Source of the DNA: Quillaja saponaria
Taxonomy: Eukaryota > Streptophyta > Magnoliopsida > Fabales > Quillajaceae
Direction of reading: 5' to 3'
Assembly: GCA_029379385.1 (NCBI GenBank)
Contig: CM055607.1
Coordinates: forward strand, 13,578,001 to 13,642,000
Length of the DNA stretch: 64,000 nt
In this document: positions 26,801-36,232 of the stretch, piece by piece
How positions within the stretch are numbered: the stretch's first letter is position 1
Layout: each line of letters opens with the position of its first letter
Notes under the pieces: generated by a model
Databases searched by the model: none
Told to the model about the DNA's origin: nothing
What the model saw: only the letters and a program-made list of their open reading frames with translations
Program-made: the position numbers and the translations under genes

Positions 26801-28101
26801 TTAGACTCAGCTCCAGAAATGCAGCACCCAGACATCTGGTGCCAAACCTTAAAAGGTCTCCACAACTGCAACGTGTTACTGGCATTGAATCTTTTAGGAA
26901 TTGCAGTTCAAGCAGAAGCCTTAAAGCTTAGAAGTACTTTGGCGGCTGAAAAAAAAGTTGGGGAGGCCTTTTTCAACTTTGTAGTAGTTTATGGTCTGAT
27001 CTCCTGTAACGTATAATTAGGATCTCAAAAGTAGTTACAATGTTAGTTAACTTGGGTTCTCTAAGAGACCAAGAGGGCTGATATAATGTTATAAGGGTTG
27101 CAAGGTGATATACAACAGATGTTTAAACAACACATTAAAATTTATTTAGGGGATGTTAGTATGAAGAAGTGAAAAAGAAAGGTAAAAATGAAGAGAACCT
27201 ACTAATTAGTGTCTCAAGATAAGTTGGTCAAGGAAACAGATTGGAAGTTAGAGGGGTAATCTGATATAAAGTCAACCGTGATAGCTGGTTGTGCCACCAT
27301 TGACATCCAAATTTGACATGATATGCATTATATGTTTCAAAACTAGGTCATAGATGAGTAAAAAGAAGAGAAACTACTAATTACATAATGATAATATCTG
27401 CACAATGTAGCAGTTGTGTCAATTGATGGTAGATGGAGGCAAGTAGACTAACACGGCATTACTTCATATAACTTTGAGTTACAAAAGCTTTGATATGGAA
27501 CTATGCAAGAAAGCGAATTTAAGGAAAAATTGATAGTCAATTGGGATGTAGCTTTAGCTAGGTAACTAGGAGAAAGTGGTTGGCTGGCAGGTTGGCTCCA
27601 TTAAGGTGCTGACAAAAATTTATGTGGCTGACACCTAGCAGTTGGAGTTAACGTGAATTGAGTTTCTATAGAAAAAAAAAAAAAAAAACATTTGTAGGTA
27701 TTTATAGTCTTTCAATCTTCTAGTTATGCTTGTTAAATGTGCATTATGATATGCTTGCTAATCCCTTTCTCTATCATTAGAAAAATAAGAATATATGGAT
27801 CTTTTTTATATTATAGGACTTTATATATACTGGAAATTTGTGTCATGTATGGTATGTGGCCAGCAGATGTTCGTGAGAAATTGAATTTTTGGTTAGTATG
27901 TTGTATGGTAATCTAGGTCCTTCTATTTACCAAGTTTATTATTAGTGCTATTCGATAAATAGCAAGTCACATGTCACCTACATGTTTGACTGATGATTTG
28001 CTGGTGCTATGCAGAGCAACAATGAAAAGCTGTTGGAGAACCCATACCTTCAAATGCGTGGCATACTTCAGCTAGAAAATGATCTTGGAACTGACTTATA
28101 A
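8875..28101 (+). CDS. Conserved plant protein of unknown function (At3g12590-like), 17 exons
   Basis: Exons: 8875-9090, 10256-10335, 13199-13249, 13503-13970, 14120-14377, 15597-15662, 16468-16647, 19510-19561, 19661-19945, 21439-21549, 22673-22864, 23337-23612, 24099-24722, 25255-25760, 25853-25913, 26023-26091, 28015-28101. They sum to 3582 bases, or 1193 aa plus stop, and phase is kept at every junction. The N-terminus (MSSTFSPSRSPGSSRLQL) is Ser/Pro/Arg-rich and probably disordered; the rest looks largely helical. I see no signal peptide, clear membrane segment or catalytic motif. From memory it matches the single-copy plant family of Arabidopsis At3g12590 along its full length; that locus number needs checking. 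The function is unknown. All junctions are GT-AG except intron 15, which is GC-AG. Introns 2, 5 and 7 hold retroelements. It faces the ALY gene tail to tail. Confidence 0.88.
10542..10695 (+). repeat. 5' LTR of the intron 2 element (3' end deleted)
   Basis: This copy has 154 bases, from TATTAGGAATATA to ATTTAACA. It matches the first 154 bases of the 3' LTR with a single mismatch (GAAGTCTATG versus GAAGTATATG). It lacks the last 18 bases of the 3' LTR (GGTATATATTCCTAATA plus one T), and the sequence passes straight into the primer-binding site. Confidence 0.9.
10855..10945 (+). repeat. Short tandem repeats inside the LTR element
   Basis: The phrase CATTCCAGC(A/G)TGTCTCTCTA followed by TTGCTGCGTTT occurs nearly three times in a row. 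A second pair of related segments, with TCTTTCCAAC and TTTATTTTTCTG, follows at 11125-11215. These account for most of the element interior. They open short frames on the + strand that I do not regard as genes. Confidence 0.6.
11389..11560 (+). repeat. 3' LTR of the intron 2 element
   Basis: This is the complete LTR of 172 bases, starting directly after the polypurine tract and ending ATTCCTAATA before the target duplication GAACT. It contains TTTACTATAAATAAAGC, which could serve as a TATA-like or polyadenylation region. Confidence 0.9.
13045..13066. repeat. (TA)n microsatellite in intron 2
   Basis: About eleven uninterrupted TA units lie some 130 bases upstream of exon 3. Confidence 0.85.
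15178..15530 (+). mobile_element. 5'-truncated LINE 3' tail in intron 5
   Basis: The segment ends with GAGGACTTCTTGTCCTCTCC, a TTAATGAAAA stretch and an A-rich tail (CAAAAAAAAT) near 15520-15530. The same phrase (AGAGGATTTCTTGTTGTCC) occurs before the A-tail of the longer LINE in intron 7, so the two are probably members of one L1-type family. No coding sequence remains. The left boundary is a guess. Confidence 0.5.
15663..16467. other. Intron 6 of the 8875-28101 gene
   Basis: A GT-AG intron of 805 bases. It contains a (TA)n run near 15707-15727 and a run of 15 C at 16094-16108. I recognise nothing else in it. Confidence 0.7.
17077..19062 (+). mobile_element. 5'-truncated, decayed LINE (L1-type) in intron 7
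   Basis: Reverse-transcriptase text begins at once: FIGGRQIIDAVLIANEVVND, then VLKLDFGRAYNHVSWGFLDR (17113-17250), matching the start of the plant L1 RT domain. Further down, other frames give zinc-binding and C-terminal RT pieces such as KWLWQFLLEPDSLWHRVIGSKY-like text (18020-18095), SHASYWKSISKIFP (18140-18180) and SIWKAKVSSKVKAYVF (18530-18585). Stops and frameshifts are everywhere. It ends in an A-rich tail (19041-19060). The 10 bases AAATTGGCCA occur at both ends (17077-17086 and 19063-19072) and fit a target duplication. It lies in sense orientation to the host gene. Confidence 0.85.
19946..21438. other. Intron 9 of the 8875-28101 gene
   Basis: A GT-AG intron of 1493 bases. No TE terminus, RNA gene or coding domain was recognised on either strand. 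Confidence 0.6.
21550..22672. other. Intron 10 of the 8875-28101 gene
   Basis: A GT-AG intron of 1123 bases. I see nothing beyond short repeated phrases (ATTGCCTT(A/T)TACT near 22273 and 22337). Confidence 0.6.
25914..26022 (+). other. GC-AG intron (intron 15) of the 8875-28101 gene
   Basis: The upstream exon ends CTGAAG and the intron begins GCAAAC; it ends CTACTACAG. The flanking protein reads SSAFLLK|RMMTEKPEKYQ with phase 0 on both sides. No GT donor near the site would keep this join. GC-AG introns are a known minor class (about 1%) handled by the major spliceosome. Confidence 0.85.
26092..28014. other. Intron 16 of the 8875-28101 gene
   Basis: A GT-AG intron of 1923 bases before the last coding exon. 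An A-run lies at about 27670-27688. Positions 26290-26780 hold longer-than-usual open stretches on both strands, perhaps from an eroded TE, but I could not match them to any family. Confidence 0.55.
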
Positions 28102-28754
28102 CATTGTGATGTAGTTTCTAGAAGTTCATATTTCTTGACTGGGAGTTGCAGACCTATGCAGCTGCCTGACTCAATCAGTGCTGTTGATTTTAATGATCTT
28201 TCGTCAGTTGGTATTTGGCTGGGAGAGTTTGGAACATTTATCACCTGGATGCACTTGATTTATGAGCTTGTGTGCATTAGTTTTGAATCCATTAAAGTAT
28301 TTCTATCTGGTGGAATTTTGAACTCAAGCTAAGAGCATTCACTTGTGGCTTGGAAAGAGAGCCACTGGTATCAGGTGACCTCAGATGCTGGATGATGCTG
28401 AGAAATAATTTTGTCTTTTCCAGCAATTAAAAAAAAAAGAAAAAAGAAAAAAAAGAAGTGCATGCATCCAAGATCATTCCGCAATGCCAGTGATCTCTGC
28501 AGTGATATTTTTCAAAACATCATCAAATTCTGTGTAATGAATCGTGGAGTTCCTTTTCCATTGGGTAAAATCTATGAAGTTGGATATTCAGCTGAAAGTT
28601 TAGGACTGGGGAGTGGGAAATGAAAGCTGGAGCTGTTTGTCCAGGAATATCTTGAGAAATTCTTTAATTGCCATCTGCCTCTCATTAAGCTGAGCTGGTT
28701 GATGTTGCTGATCATGGCTTAAACATATCCGCAGGTACTGCCACCTCTCTCTCT

Positions 28755-28774
28755 TATATATATATATATATATA
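28755..28774. repeat. (TA)n microsatellite
   Basis: Ten TA units stand directly at the left end of the TIR element starting at 28775 and may have been its insertion target. Confidence 0.85.
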
Positions 28775-29588
28775 GGGTGGAAGCTATGCACAAGTCAGTG
28801 GGGTCAATTGACAGTTGACACCACTGAATTTTGTAAAAAATTAATTAACCCATGATATTTTTTATTTATTTAAGTTAGAAGTTTATACCCACTCAAATAT
28901 TATCTGGGGGCAAAGAATGAACAAGAATTGTTAGATTTAAAACATTAAAAGAAAGTAGAAAATTTGTGTGAAAAAATAAAAATTAATTTGTCCCCATAAA
29001 ACCTCATCAATCACTTTTTTCATTTTGATTATGAAACATATACTCTATAGTCTATAAGGCCTTTGGGCTTTGGTTTTGGTTATTAAGTAACACTCTCTTG
29101 ATAGCTTGGATTTATGTGATTGAATAAAGGATTTCTGATGGTCATTCATAAATTCAACTAATTGTATCTTTCCTATATTTTCTCTTTTACGACTGATAGG
29201 GGGATTTACTTTATTTGTTGAGAGGTAAAGTTCCTTTTAAATAATCAAAATCCGTGACTATTGTGGTATGTCTAATCAAGCATATTCTCTATTTTCTTTT
29301 TCTTATCAACTTTTCTATCTTTTTTTTCCTACTCTTCATATCCTTCACGATCTAAATTGGTTATGTTGATAAAGATGTATGATAATATGAGTAATGATTA
29401 TTCAACACTAACAAATGAGATCCTGTTAAGAAATTTTCAATATTTAATTACATTATGAACTTTTTTTACCTATAATTTTTTGTTGTTGAATTCACTTACA
29501 ATTTATGAAAAATTTATGTCTGAAATGTGTGTGCTTCGGTGAACTGTGTGACCTTGTACGCTTTGCCAAAGTACTCTAGCTCCGCCCC
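28775..29588. mobile_element. Non-autonomous TIR transposon in the presumed 3'UTR intron
   Basis: Left end GGGTGGAAGCTATG and right end TCTAGCTCCGCCCC are imperfect inverted repeats (about 11 of 14 positions). They are flanked by TATATATA and TTTATATG, a weak 8-bp TSD candidate. The 814-bp interior is AT-rich without a coding domain. The GGCGGAGCTA terminal phrase is widespread in plant repeats. hAT is the likeliest superfamily from the TSD length, but this is not firm. Confidence 0.5.
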
Positions 29589-30610
29589 TTTATATGCATA
29601 CATCCACACTCATATCCCTTGTCTTAGACATGACTAGCTAAACATTGTAAAAGATTAGGTCTCTGCATACAACTGTTTCATTGATTTTTCAGGAACCACC
29701 TCCACATCTTTCACTAAATGTGGATAAATTTTCTGAGATGTATTCAAACTCTTCTTTTGACTCTTGGGTTCACTGAACCCACTTAAATCTTTCTTGAAGA
29801 AAATATGACTATGCAAGTGTTCATCAAGATTTGGTTATAAAACATATTACCATACTGCATCAAGTCATTCAATTTCTCTCCAAGAACAGATGATGCCTAA
29901 CAATTTACACTATGAATTAAGACATTCTATCTAGTGGTGTGTCAGCTTGTTGGACACAATATGACACAAGACACTTAAGGTGAATGGTTGACACAAACAG
30001 ACAAGCCTATATTTTGTTGAGTGCTTATTTTATAGTGTTGAGAATTGCTTCTGCTGATTGTATTTCTATTTTGTGGATGCAGTGTAGTATCTTCATTGGA
30101 GTTTGAGAGTTTTGAAGAATATTTTGTACAGAAGCAGATTCCTCACTAGCCTTCAATTTTTAGCATTCTGGAAGGCGACGCACACACTTGGCTTTTATCG
30201 GGCATTGCAGCATTGTGAACAAACTCACTTTATGCATGTAGTGACAGTTTTGTTCAAAACTATTGGCAGGGCCAGTCATTGGGTGTCTGATTTTAGAGAC
30301 ATTTCCAAATTCTGCCCTCTTCCCCAACAATTTAAAAATAGTGTATATCTTTTCTTCTGTAAATATGTAATTTTTAAATGGTTTCATTTCTTGAGCCATT
30401 CATTTTGCTAATTGTCAATGTTGTAGGATATTATGAGAAATTGCTGTGTAGAAATGCAGCAGTCCTGTAGTGAAACTCACTTGAGTATGGTTATTCTGGT
30501 GGTCTGAATTCACTCTTGTTGGCTTCCTAAGTATAATCAAATTATGCACGTGTAAATTTGGGGCATGGGAGTTGGGCCATAATTCTAAGTTTTCTTGTAA
30601 TAAAAGAGGA

Positions 30611-31718
30611 GCGTATTCGCTATTTAACTTCTGGTAAGTAGTTTTTGTTATTTAACTTTGTACTCTGACGCCACACTACATAAAAATGTAAATTTTCTTT
30701 ACACCTATAGTGGTGGGTGGGGGTTATTGTCGCCCTGCAGATGCAATGGTCAGGGATGGAAATAAATTTAATATGGCTCCATGCTTTTATTATTACTTAT
30801 GAACTTTCGAGAAAGGATGGCCAGAAAACACAAGAAAAGTGTGCACTGCCTAGAACTGGAACTTTGCAAGGAAATGTTCATCCTAGTACTATCTGAGAGC
30901 CTTTTTTGGTGCAACGAAAATATTTAGGTCGACCTGGTAGAGAGATTTTTCAGGTTGGAAATTGGATTAGGAGATCGGGGAATTAATCTTGTCTGCCCAT
31001 TACTATTTGATTTATTAACGCACGACTTCCACTGATAGGTAAAAGGTCTTGAAAAGAAAAAAAAAAAAAAAAGTTGCATTTCAGATTTCTAATAGAATTA
31101 CTTAATTTTAATTATACAATGACATGTAACCCATCTTACTTTCAGAAAATTTCTGTTTTCCCATCTTTCTCCCCTTCGAATTCTGTTTTACTTTCACAAC
31201 ATACGAAGTAATGGACAGATAAACAGTAAAACCGAAGATAAAAGGATAAAATGACATTCTTTTGGTTTACGCGAAAAAAAGAGAATAATTACTCCTCAGG
31301 AAAAAGAACATTGTCCCTTGACCATGGAATATTAATTTTCCTCTGAAAATTCAGCTTTTCCATTCGAACAAATTCTATTGTGCTCTTCCCGTGGAGATTG
31401 CCTCATTCAAAGGTCAAATCATGGCGGTGTAAGTGGTCAAGGATAAGATTGAGTATCAACTGACCAAGCTCGGTTGGGTCCTGGTAATAATGGGGAACTA
31501 AATTACTTGGCAAAGGGAAGTGTACAGCATAACCATAAGAAAAAAAAAAAAAAAACCAACACTTCAATTCGGTGAAGCAACTTAATTAGTACTCAAAAAT
31601 CCATATTTATCTATAACCACTATCCTATTAGTGACGTTTCTCGACATAAGCATTTATATAACTACCGAATATTATATTTACTCCAACAAGTGTATCAATG
31701 AACCACCCAGTCATGATA
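30611..31718. other. Convergent intergenic gap and 3' region of the ALY gene
   Basis: This lies between the presumed 3' end of the + strand gene and the stop codon of the - strand ALY gene. It holds A-runs at about 31060 and 31540 and no coding sequence I can support. Part of it must be the ALY 3'UTR. Confidence 0.5.
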
Positions 31719-33951
31719 TCAGAGGAGGCCTGTTGTATTTATCTTCATAGCTTCCAGGTGATACTTCTCCAAGTCAGCATCAAGATCTTTTGCAGTTACC
31801 TTGTCCCCATGGACCCGTTCTCCTCCTTGGCCTGTAGCAACACGGCCACCACCATTGCCACTGCGAACCCAACCCCCAGTACCAACCTTTCCTTGCCCAC
31901 TGTACAATGTTTAGTTAAAGACATGTCTATGGCTTATGCAAAAAAGAAAAAAAAAAAAAAAAAAAAGGAAAGAAAAGATAGAAAGAAATGTATTTCAGCA
32001 GGCATTAGACAGATGAAGAAGAAAGATTGTGAAGCAAAATTTTCTCCATTTAGTAGGCAGGCATCATGACAACTGTCATTTGGCCACAATCCTAGCCCCA
32101 ATCTTTAGGAGATTTTCGAAATAAAGATAGAAAACCAGAACATGCAAGGGAAAGTATATTAATGCCAAAGTAGCAGGCCACTGGGAAACAAGTAACACCC
32201 ATTAACACGAGTACAGACTGAAAATTAAATCATATCTTTCACATCTATTGGAATATAAGCTGTGGTTTTAGATGCCAAATAAAGGTTAATCACCAGTTTA
32301 CAATGATTAGATATAAGAGAAAACATGCCAAATGAAGAACAAATGAATAGAGAGGGGATTAGATAGAGAAAGCTCCATATACCTTTTGAAGGTACCACCA
32401 GGTCTTCCCAACATGCTACTTGTAAGAGGAGGCACAACAGCAGGACTAACCAAATTCACTCCTACCAGCTCAATTTTCAATGGCTTTCCATCAAGCTTCA
32501 CATTGTTGTATCGCTTGATAGCTGCAAGAGCATCTGACTCCCGCAGAAAGACAACCTCTGCCGTTCCCTATCAAAAACAATATTTTTAAGCAAGCCAGTG
32601 AAGGCACAAGTTTCTTCGAAAAAACTGATTGACCTAATGCTGTATTGGTACCTTTGATCTCCCGCTCTTATCATAGTGGATTGAGTACCTTCTCAGCTCA
32701 CCAACATCTGAGAATAGCAGCTGCAAGAATTCACCATAATTCTCACTTTTCTAACTCAAATACTATGCTATTTGACTGACATAGATATAGAGGCAGAGAA
32801 GACCATAAAGAAAAGGTTTTAGAAAGATGAAGCAAAAGTAACAGACATTACATTGGTGCAAAAGTTGATAATTATATTCCAAGTGTATAACAGAATCATT
32901 ATTAGAATAAGGTGGTATGGTACCACACCCTTTCACAGCTATATTTATCCTACAAAAATTACATTGGCCCCCTATTATGGATCAAATCTCTCTACCTGTC
33001 TAATACATGATCCATATCCAGCAAAACTCAGATGGGTCGTCAAATTCATCACAACCACAAGCACTTCAGGTATACAGCCCCTTGCGGAGTTGTTCACTAA
33101 TTCACATGATACCTTGCTTCAAACAAAGCCACTTAATCAAAATGATGCAAATCACATACAGCAAACTATTGGCAACAAAATGTTACCACATATATTTACA
33201 AATGGGTTTTTTTTATGTTCTCCCATGAGGTAATATTTGCTGAAAGCACAAAAGCGGACCAATATATAGACTTTATAGTCAATCATGCTGTTGCTTTTGA
33301 AACTTAAACAAAAGAGATGAATCACAATTGAAGCCTTGCAGAGCAATAAAAGAAACATCAAATACAAGAACAAAATTACAGACACAAACAGAAAGGATAC
33401 ACGAGTTCACTGTTCAGTCAACTGTTTTTAAAAGAAAAAAAGTGAGCAGTATATATATATTTTATAAATAATAAGAGAAGAAGAATACCTTAATATCATC
33501 GTTAGAAACACCATAATCCAAGTTAGATACATATAATTTGGTCCCGGTCTCAGCACCAGACCCTCCGCTCAATACAATTTCGTGTGGAAACAACGGCTGG
33601 GGAACTCGCATTTTCTGCATCACATTCAAAGAAAGTGCAATAAATATGAGTAAGTAACCGAAACCCTATCTGGGTTTTCAAGAACTAAGCCCGCTGCAGC
33701 AGCTACATAATGCTATACACCCTTCCTTCATTTTCCAAAGAATTTTTAAAATGAGAAAGAAAAAGAAGACCCAAACTCACCTGGGGAACAGGATATGGCG
33801 CCGTTCTGACCGGCTTGCGATTCACAAAGCGACGGTCTGGACGAGGACCACCAGAGCCTCGGTCTCTGACTCGGAAACTACTGTCTGGCCGTGCCGACTT
33901 CTTGTTGATCTTGATCATATCGTCGAGGGACATGTCCAGGCCAATGGGCAT
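31719..33951 (-). CDS. ALY: ALY/REF family mRNA export adaptor (THO complex subunit 4), 5 exons
   Basis: Exons in transcription order: 33951-33781, 33614-33489, 32720-32652, 32567-32383, 31899-31719. They total 732 bases, or 243 aa, all with GT-AG introns. The N-terminal [14 protein letters not shown] (residues 5-18) is the conserved UAP56-binding motif. One RRM follows (about 82-155) with RNP2 LYVSNL at 84-89 and RNP1-like GTAEVVF at 123-129. The C-terminal [11 protein letters not shown] motif (about 221-231) is the second UAP56-binding helix. Such proteins couple the TREX complex to NXF1-type export receptors in the nucleus. Length is close to Arabidopsis ALY1 (about 244 aa), but the usual RGG boxes are reduced to scattered Gly/Arg. 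The ALY1/2 subtype fits best but is not certain. Confidence 0.93.
31942..31964. repeat. Poly-A tract in ALY intron 4
   Basis: An A-rich run (T-rich on the ALY sense strand), about 45 bases into the intron from the exon 5 acceptor. Confidence 0.7.
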
Positions 33952-34000
33952 TTTCGTTGGAGGTTAGGAAAAAATGGGAGCAATATGGCTTAGGGTTTTT

Positions 34001-34003
<3 letters not shown>

Positions 34004-34040
<37 letters not shown>
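34004..34040 (-). promoter_or_regulatory. (GA)n/(CT)n microsatellite in the ALY 5' leader
   Basis: About 18 GA units on the + strand, so CT units on the sense strand, begin 53 bases upstream of the ALY start codon. CT repeats at this position are frequent in plant 5'UTRs and often polymorphic. Confidence 0.8.
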
Positions 34041-34045
<5 letters not shown>

Positions 34046-34089
34046 GCTGTTGGGGTTTTTGAGTAGTGTCAAGAGCTTTGCAGAAGAAA

Positions 34090-34440
34090 AAAAGAGAGGG
34101 AGAGGCCGTTCTAGTTATGTGGGGTCCCCACTATAAATCCTCAGAGCCTGCGTGTTGAATAAGACGAGTTTTGTTGGCCCATATGATTCTCTTCTTTTAC
34201 CAGGACTCACTGTAAATACTAAATCGTAAAAGGATAAAATTGTTTTTGTGGCCAAACTTTTAAACCTATAGCCCATTAAAATTTTAAAATAATTTTTTTA
34301 ACATGTGTGTTAGCTCCTAACAAAACTTGTTAAAGTTTTATAAATACAATAATTTTTTAATTATTATGATAATCATAAATAAAGTAATATTTAAGACATA
34401 AGTTATTATTCTAAAAAAAATTAATTTTTAAAAATTATAT
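34090..34440. other. Upstream region of ALY
   Basis: AT-rich DNA containing whatever promoter drives ALY on the - strand. No clear TATA element stands out. The left edge of the copia relic begins after it. Confidence 0.4.
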
Positions 34441-35603
34441 TTATTGTATGTTAATAAAAATATTGAAAGAATTAATTCACATAATCTACAATACATCTCA
34501 TGTTTCAAAAGTCTAAGTTTCAACCCGAGTGAAGTCGGTTCTAAGTTAGTTTGCAATCGCCTTCAACATATTCAAGCTGCTCTAGTCCAAAAAAAAAAAT
34601 TATGTCTACTCAAAATAATATTGTGCATCCTATTCAAATTATTTTATATGACACTAACTATCTTTATTGGCCACAACAAATGCATTGGTCTTTGCAGGGT
34701 CGTAAGCTTTGCGGCTATATCAGTCGTATTATTTAGACACCTAAATGTTGAATATGCCACCAAAATTGTTAATTTGGAAGTAGATAATGTTAAATTATCA
34801 TCTAGTTCTCTAACACTTCTCTTCCAGATATTAATAAATACTTTAGACCTTTTGAAACTAAAAAATAAGTTTGGGTTTATTTAGCCGCCACCAACACTAT
34901 TTTTGATCTCAGTTCTCAATATCAATTTGAGTAAGAGCTTCATTGACTTCGCTAAGCACTAAGACAATCGGTTCAGGATTACTATAGTCATATGACTTTT
35001 CTCCAGGATAACTAAACACACCTTACTTACTGTAATTCTTGTCTTATTTATTATATTGCGGCCTATGACAATAAGCAAAAATTCTTAATGGGTCTTTTCG
35101 ATGATTTTGAGGACAAATGCTCCGCTCTTCTTAATAGAATTCCAGCTCTTTTCTGACTACTACACTTAAGGAAGTTAAGCCTGAGAAAACTAGGAAGAAA
35201 CTGTTGCTTCTATTATGCTTCCTCCTAGTTACTCAAACTGTTTGGGAAGATTCTCTTATTTCTGCGTCCCAATAGAAGTGGTGTGTTGTTACACGTACAA
35301 GAAATATGGCCATCCAACCAAATGTTGTAACTCTCACAAAATATGTTGGCATATTATTAACAAGTGTATGTCCTTGACTAATCAGCTTCATAACAAATCT
35401 CGCCTTCAAAATCAGTATCATCTGTTAGGAGGCTTCAAAGTATTTGGAAAGAGAAGAAGGGAGACTTCAATAAATTGTGTATTTAACGAAGTCCCACATT
35501 GGAAAAGAAAACTATGATAAGAATGTGAATATATCAAGTTATTGAATAATTAATTAAACAAATCCCAAGGTGGATATGAGCTCACCTGCGGTATTGCACC
35601 CTA

Positions 35604-35835
35604 TTTTTAATATCTCTTCTTCTGCTTTACTTTCTCTCTTTCACATTATATTTTTCTATCTATATTTAATTGCAATCTATTTTCATTCATAAAACAAGTT
35701 CTTTGAATAAAAATGTCTCTCCATGAAAAAGCTATAAAAGCAACACTTTATACTCATTTTTAATATCTCTTCTTTTGCTCTACTTTCTCTCTTTCAAGTT
35801 ATATTTTTTTGTTTGTATTTAATTAATTATAATCT
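35604..35835. repeat. Two-copy direct repeat inside the copia gag region
   Basis: Positions 35604-35679 and 35757-35835 share TTTTAATATCTCTTCTT, then TTTACTTTCTCTCTTTCA-like and TATTTAATT(G/A) segments in the same order, about 85% alike. They may come from a local duplication in an eroded LTR. Confidence 0.55.
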
Positions 35836-36232
35836 TAGATATAAAAGAGTATGTTTTATCTTGGGAGGCTAATTCGCTATAACCCTTTATAAGTAGGATG
35901 CAAATATAGTGTTTAACACTCTACTCAAACATTTTACAAGGTTCTTTTATTGTTTTGGTACGATTTTCTAACATCGTCAAGCTGCTGCAATGAATGACAA
36001 CACCTCAACTGTTGTGCCTTTTTCTTCCTTGCTATGCCATTTACATAAGAAGAATTAGTACTTTTCACACAATATCGCCAACCTCACCTTCATTTCCTAG
36101 CTTTTTAAGCAAGTTTTATGACCTCAGGTACTAAACCTTGGTTACTTGATTCTACTTGTTTTAACCACATGACATCTTACTCTACTTTATTTTCACACTC
36201 CATACCAAATATATATATTCCTCATACACATT

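Larger units (their letters stand above)
28102..30610 (+). other. Probable 3'UTR with a 3'UTR intron
   Basis: After the stop at 28099-28101 the sequence has exon-like composition to 28734, where CCGCAG|GTACTG is a good donor. A pyrimidine-rich acceptor, GTGGATGCAG, ends at 30082. Exon-like sequence then continues to AATAAA near 30599-30604, a possible polyadenylation signal. This arrangement is inferred from splice signals and composition only. Early polyadenylation before 28734 is an alternative. Confidence 0.35.

Noticed and set aside
28135..28623. Short + strand open frames after the stop codon of the unknown-function gene
   Set aside because: They follow the conserved C-terminus (QLENDLGTDL and stop) and have no homology that I recognise; they are better read as 3'UTR.
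30103..30411. 102-codon frame on the + strand
   Set aside because: No recognisable protein. It lies where a spliced 3'UTR exon is expected, and the antisense frame is equally long.
35478..35970. Possible solo LTR starting near AGTCCCACATTGG and ending near TCTAACA
   Set aside because: No matching 5-bp duplication was found at the two edges and no partner LTR exists in the window.
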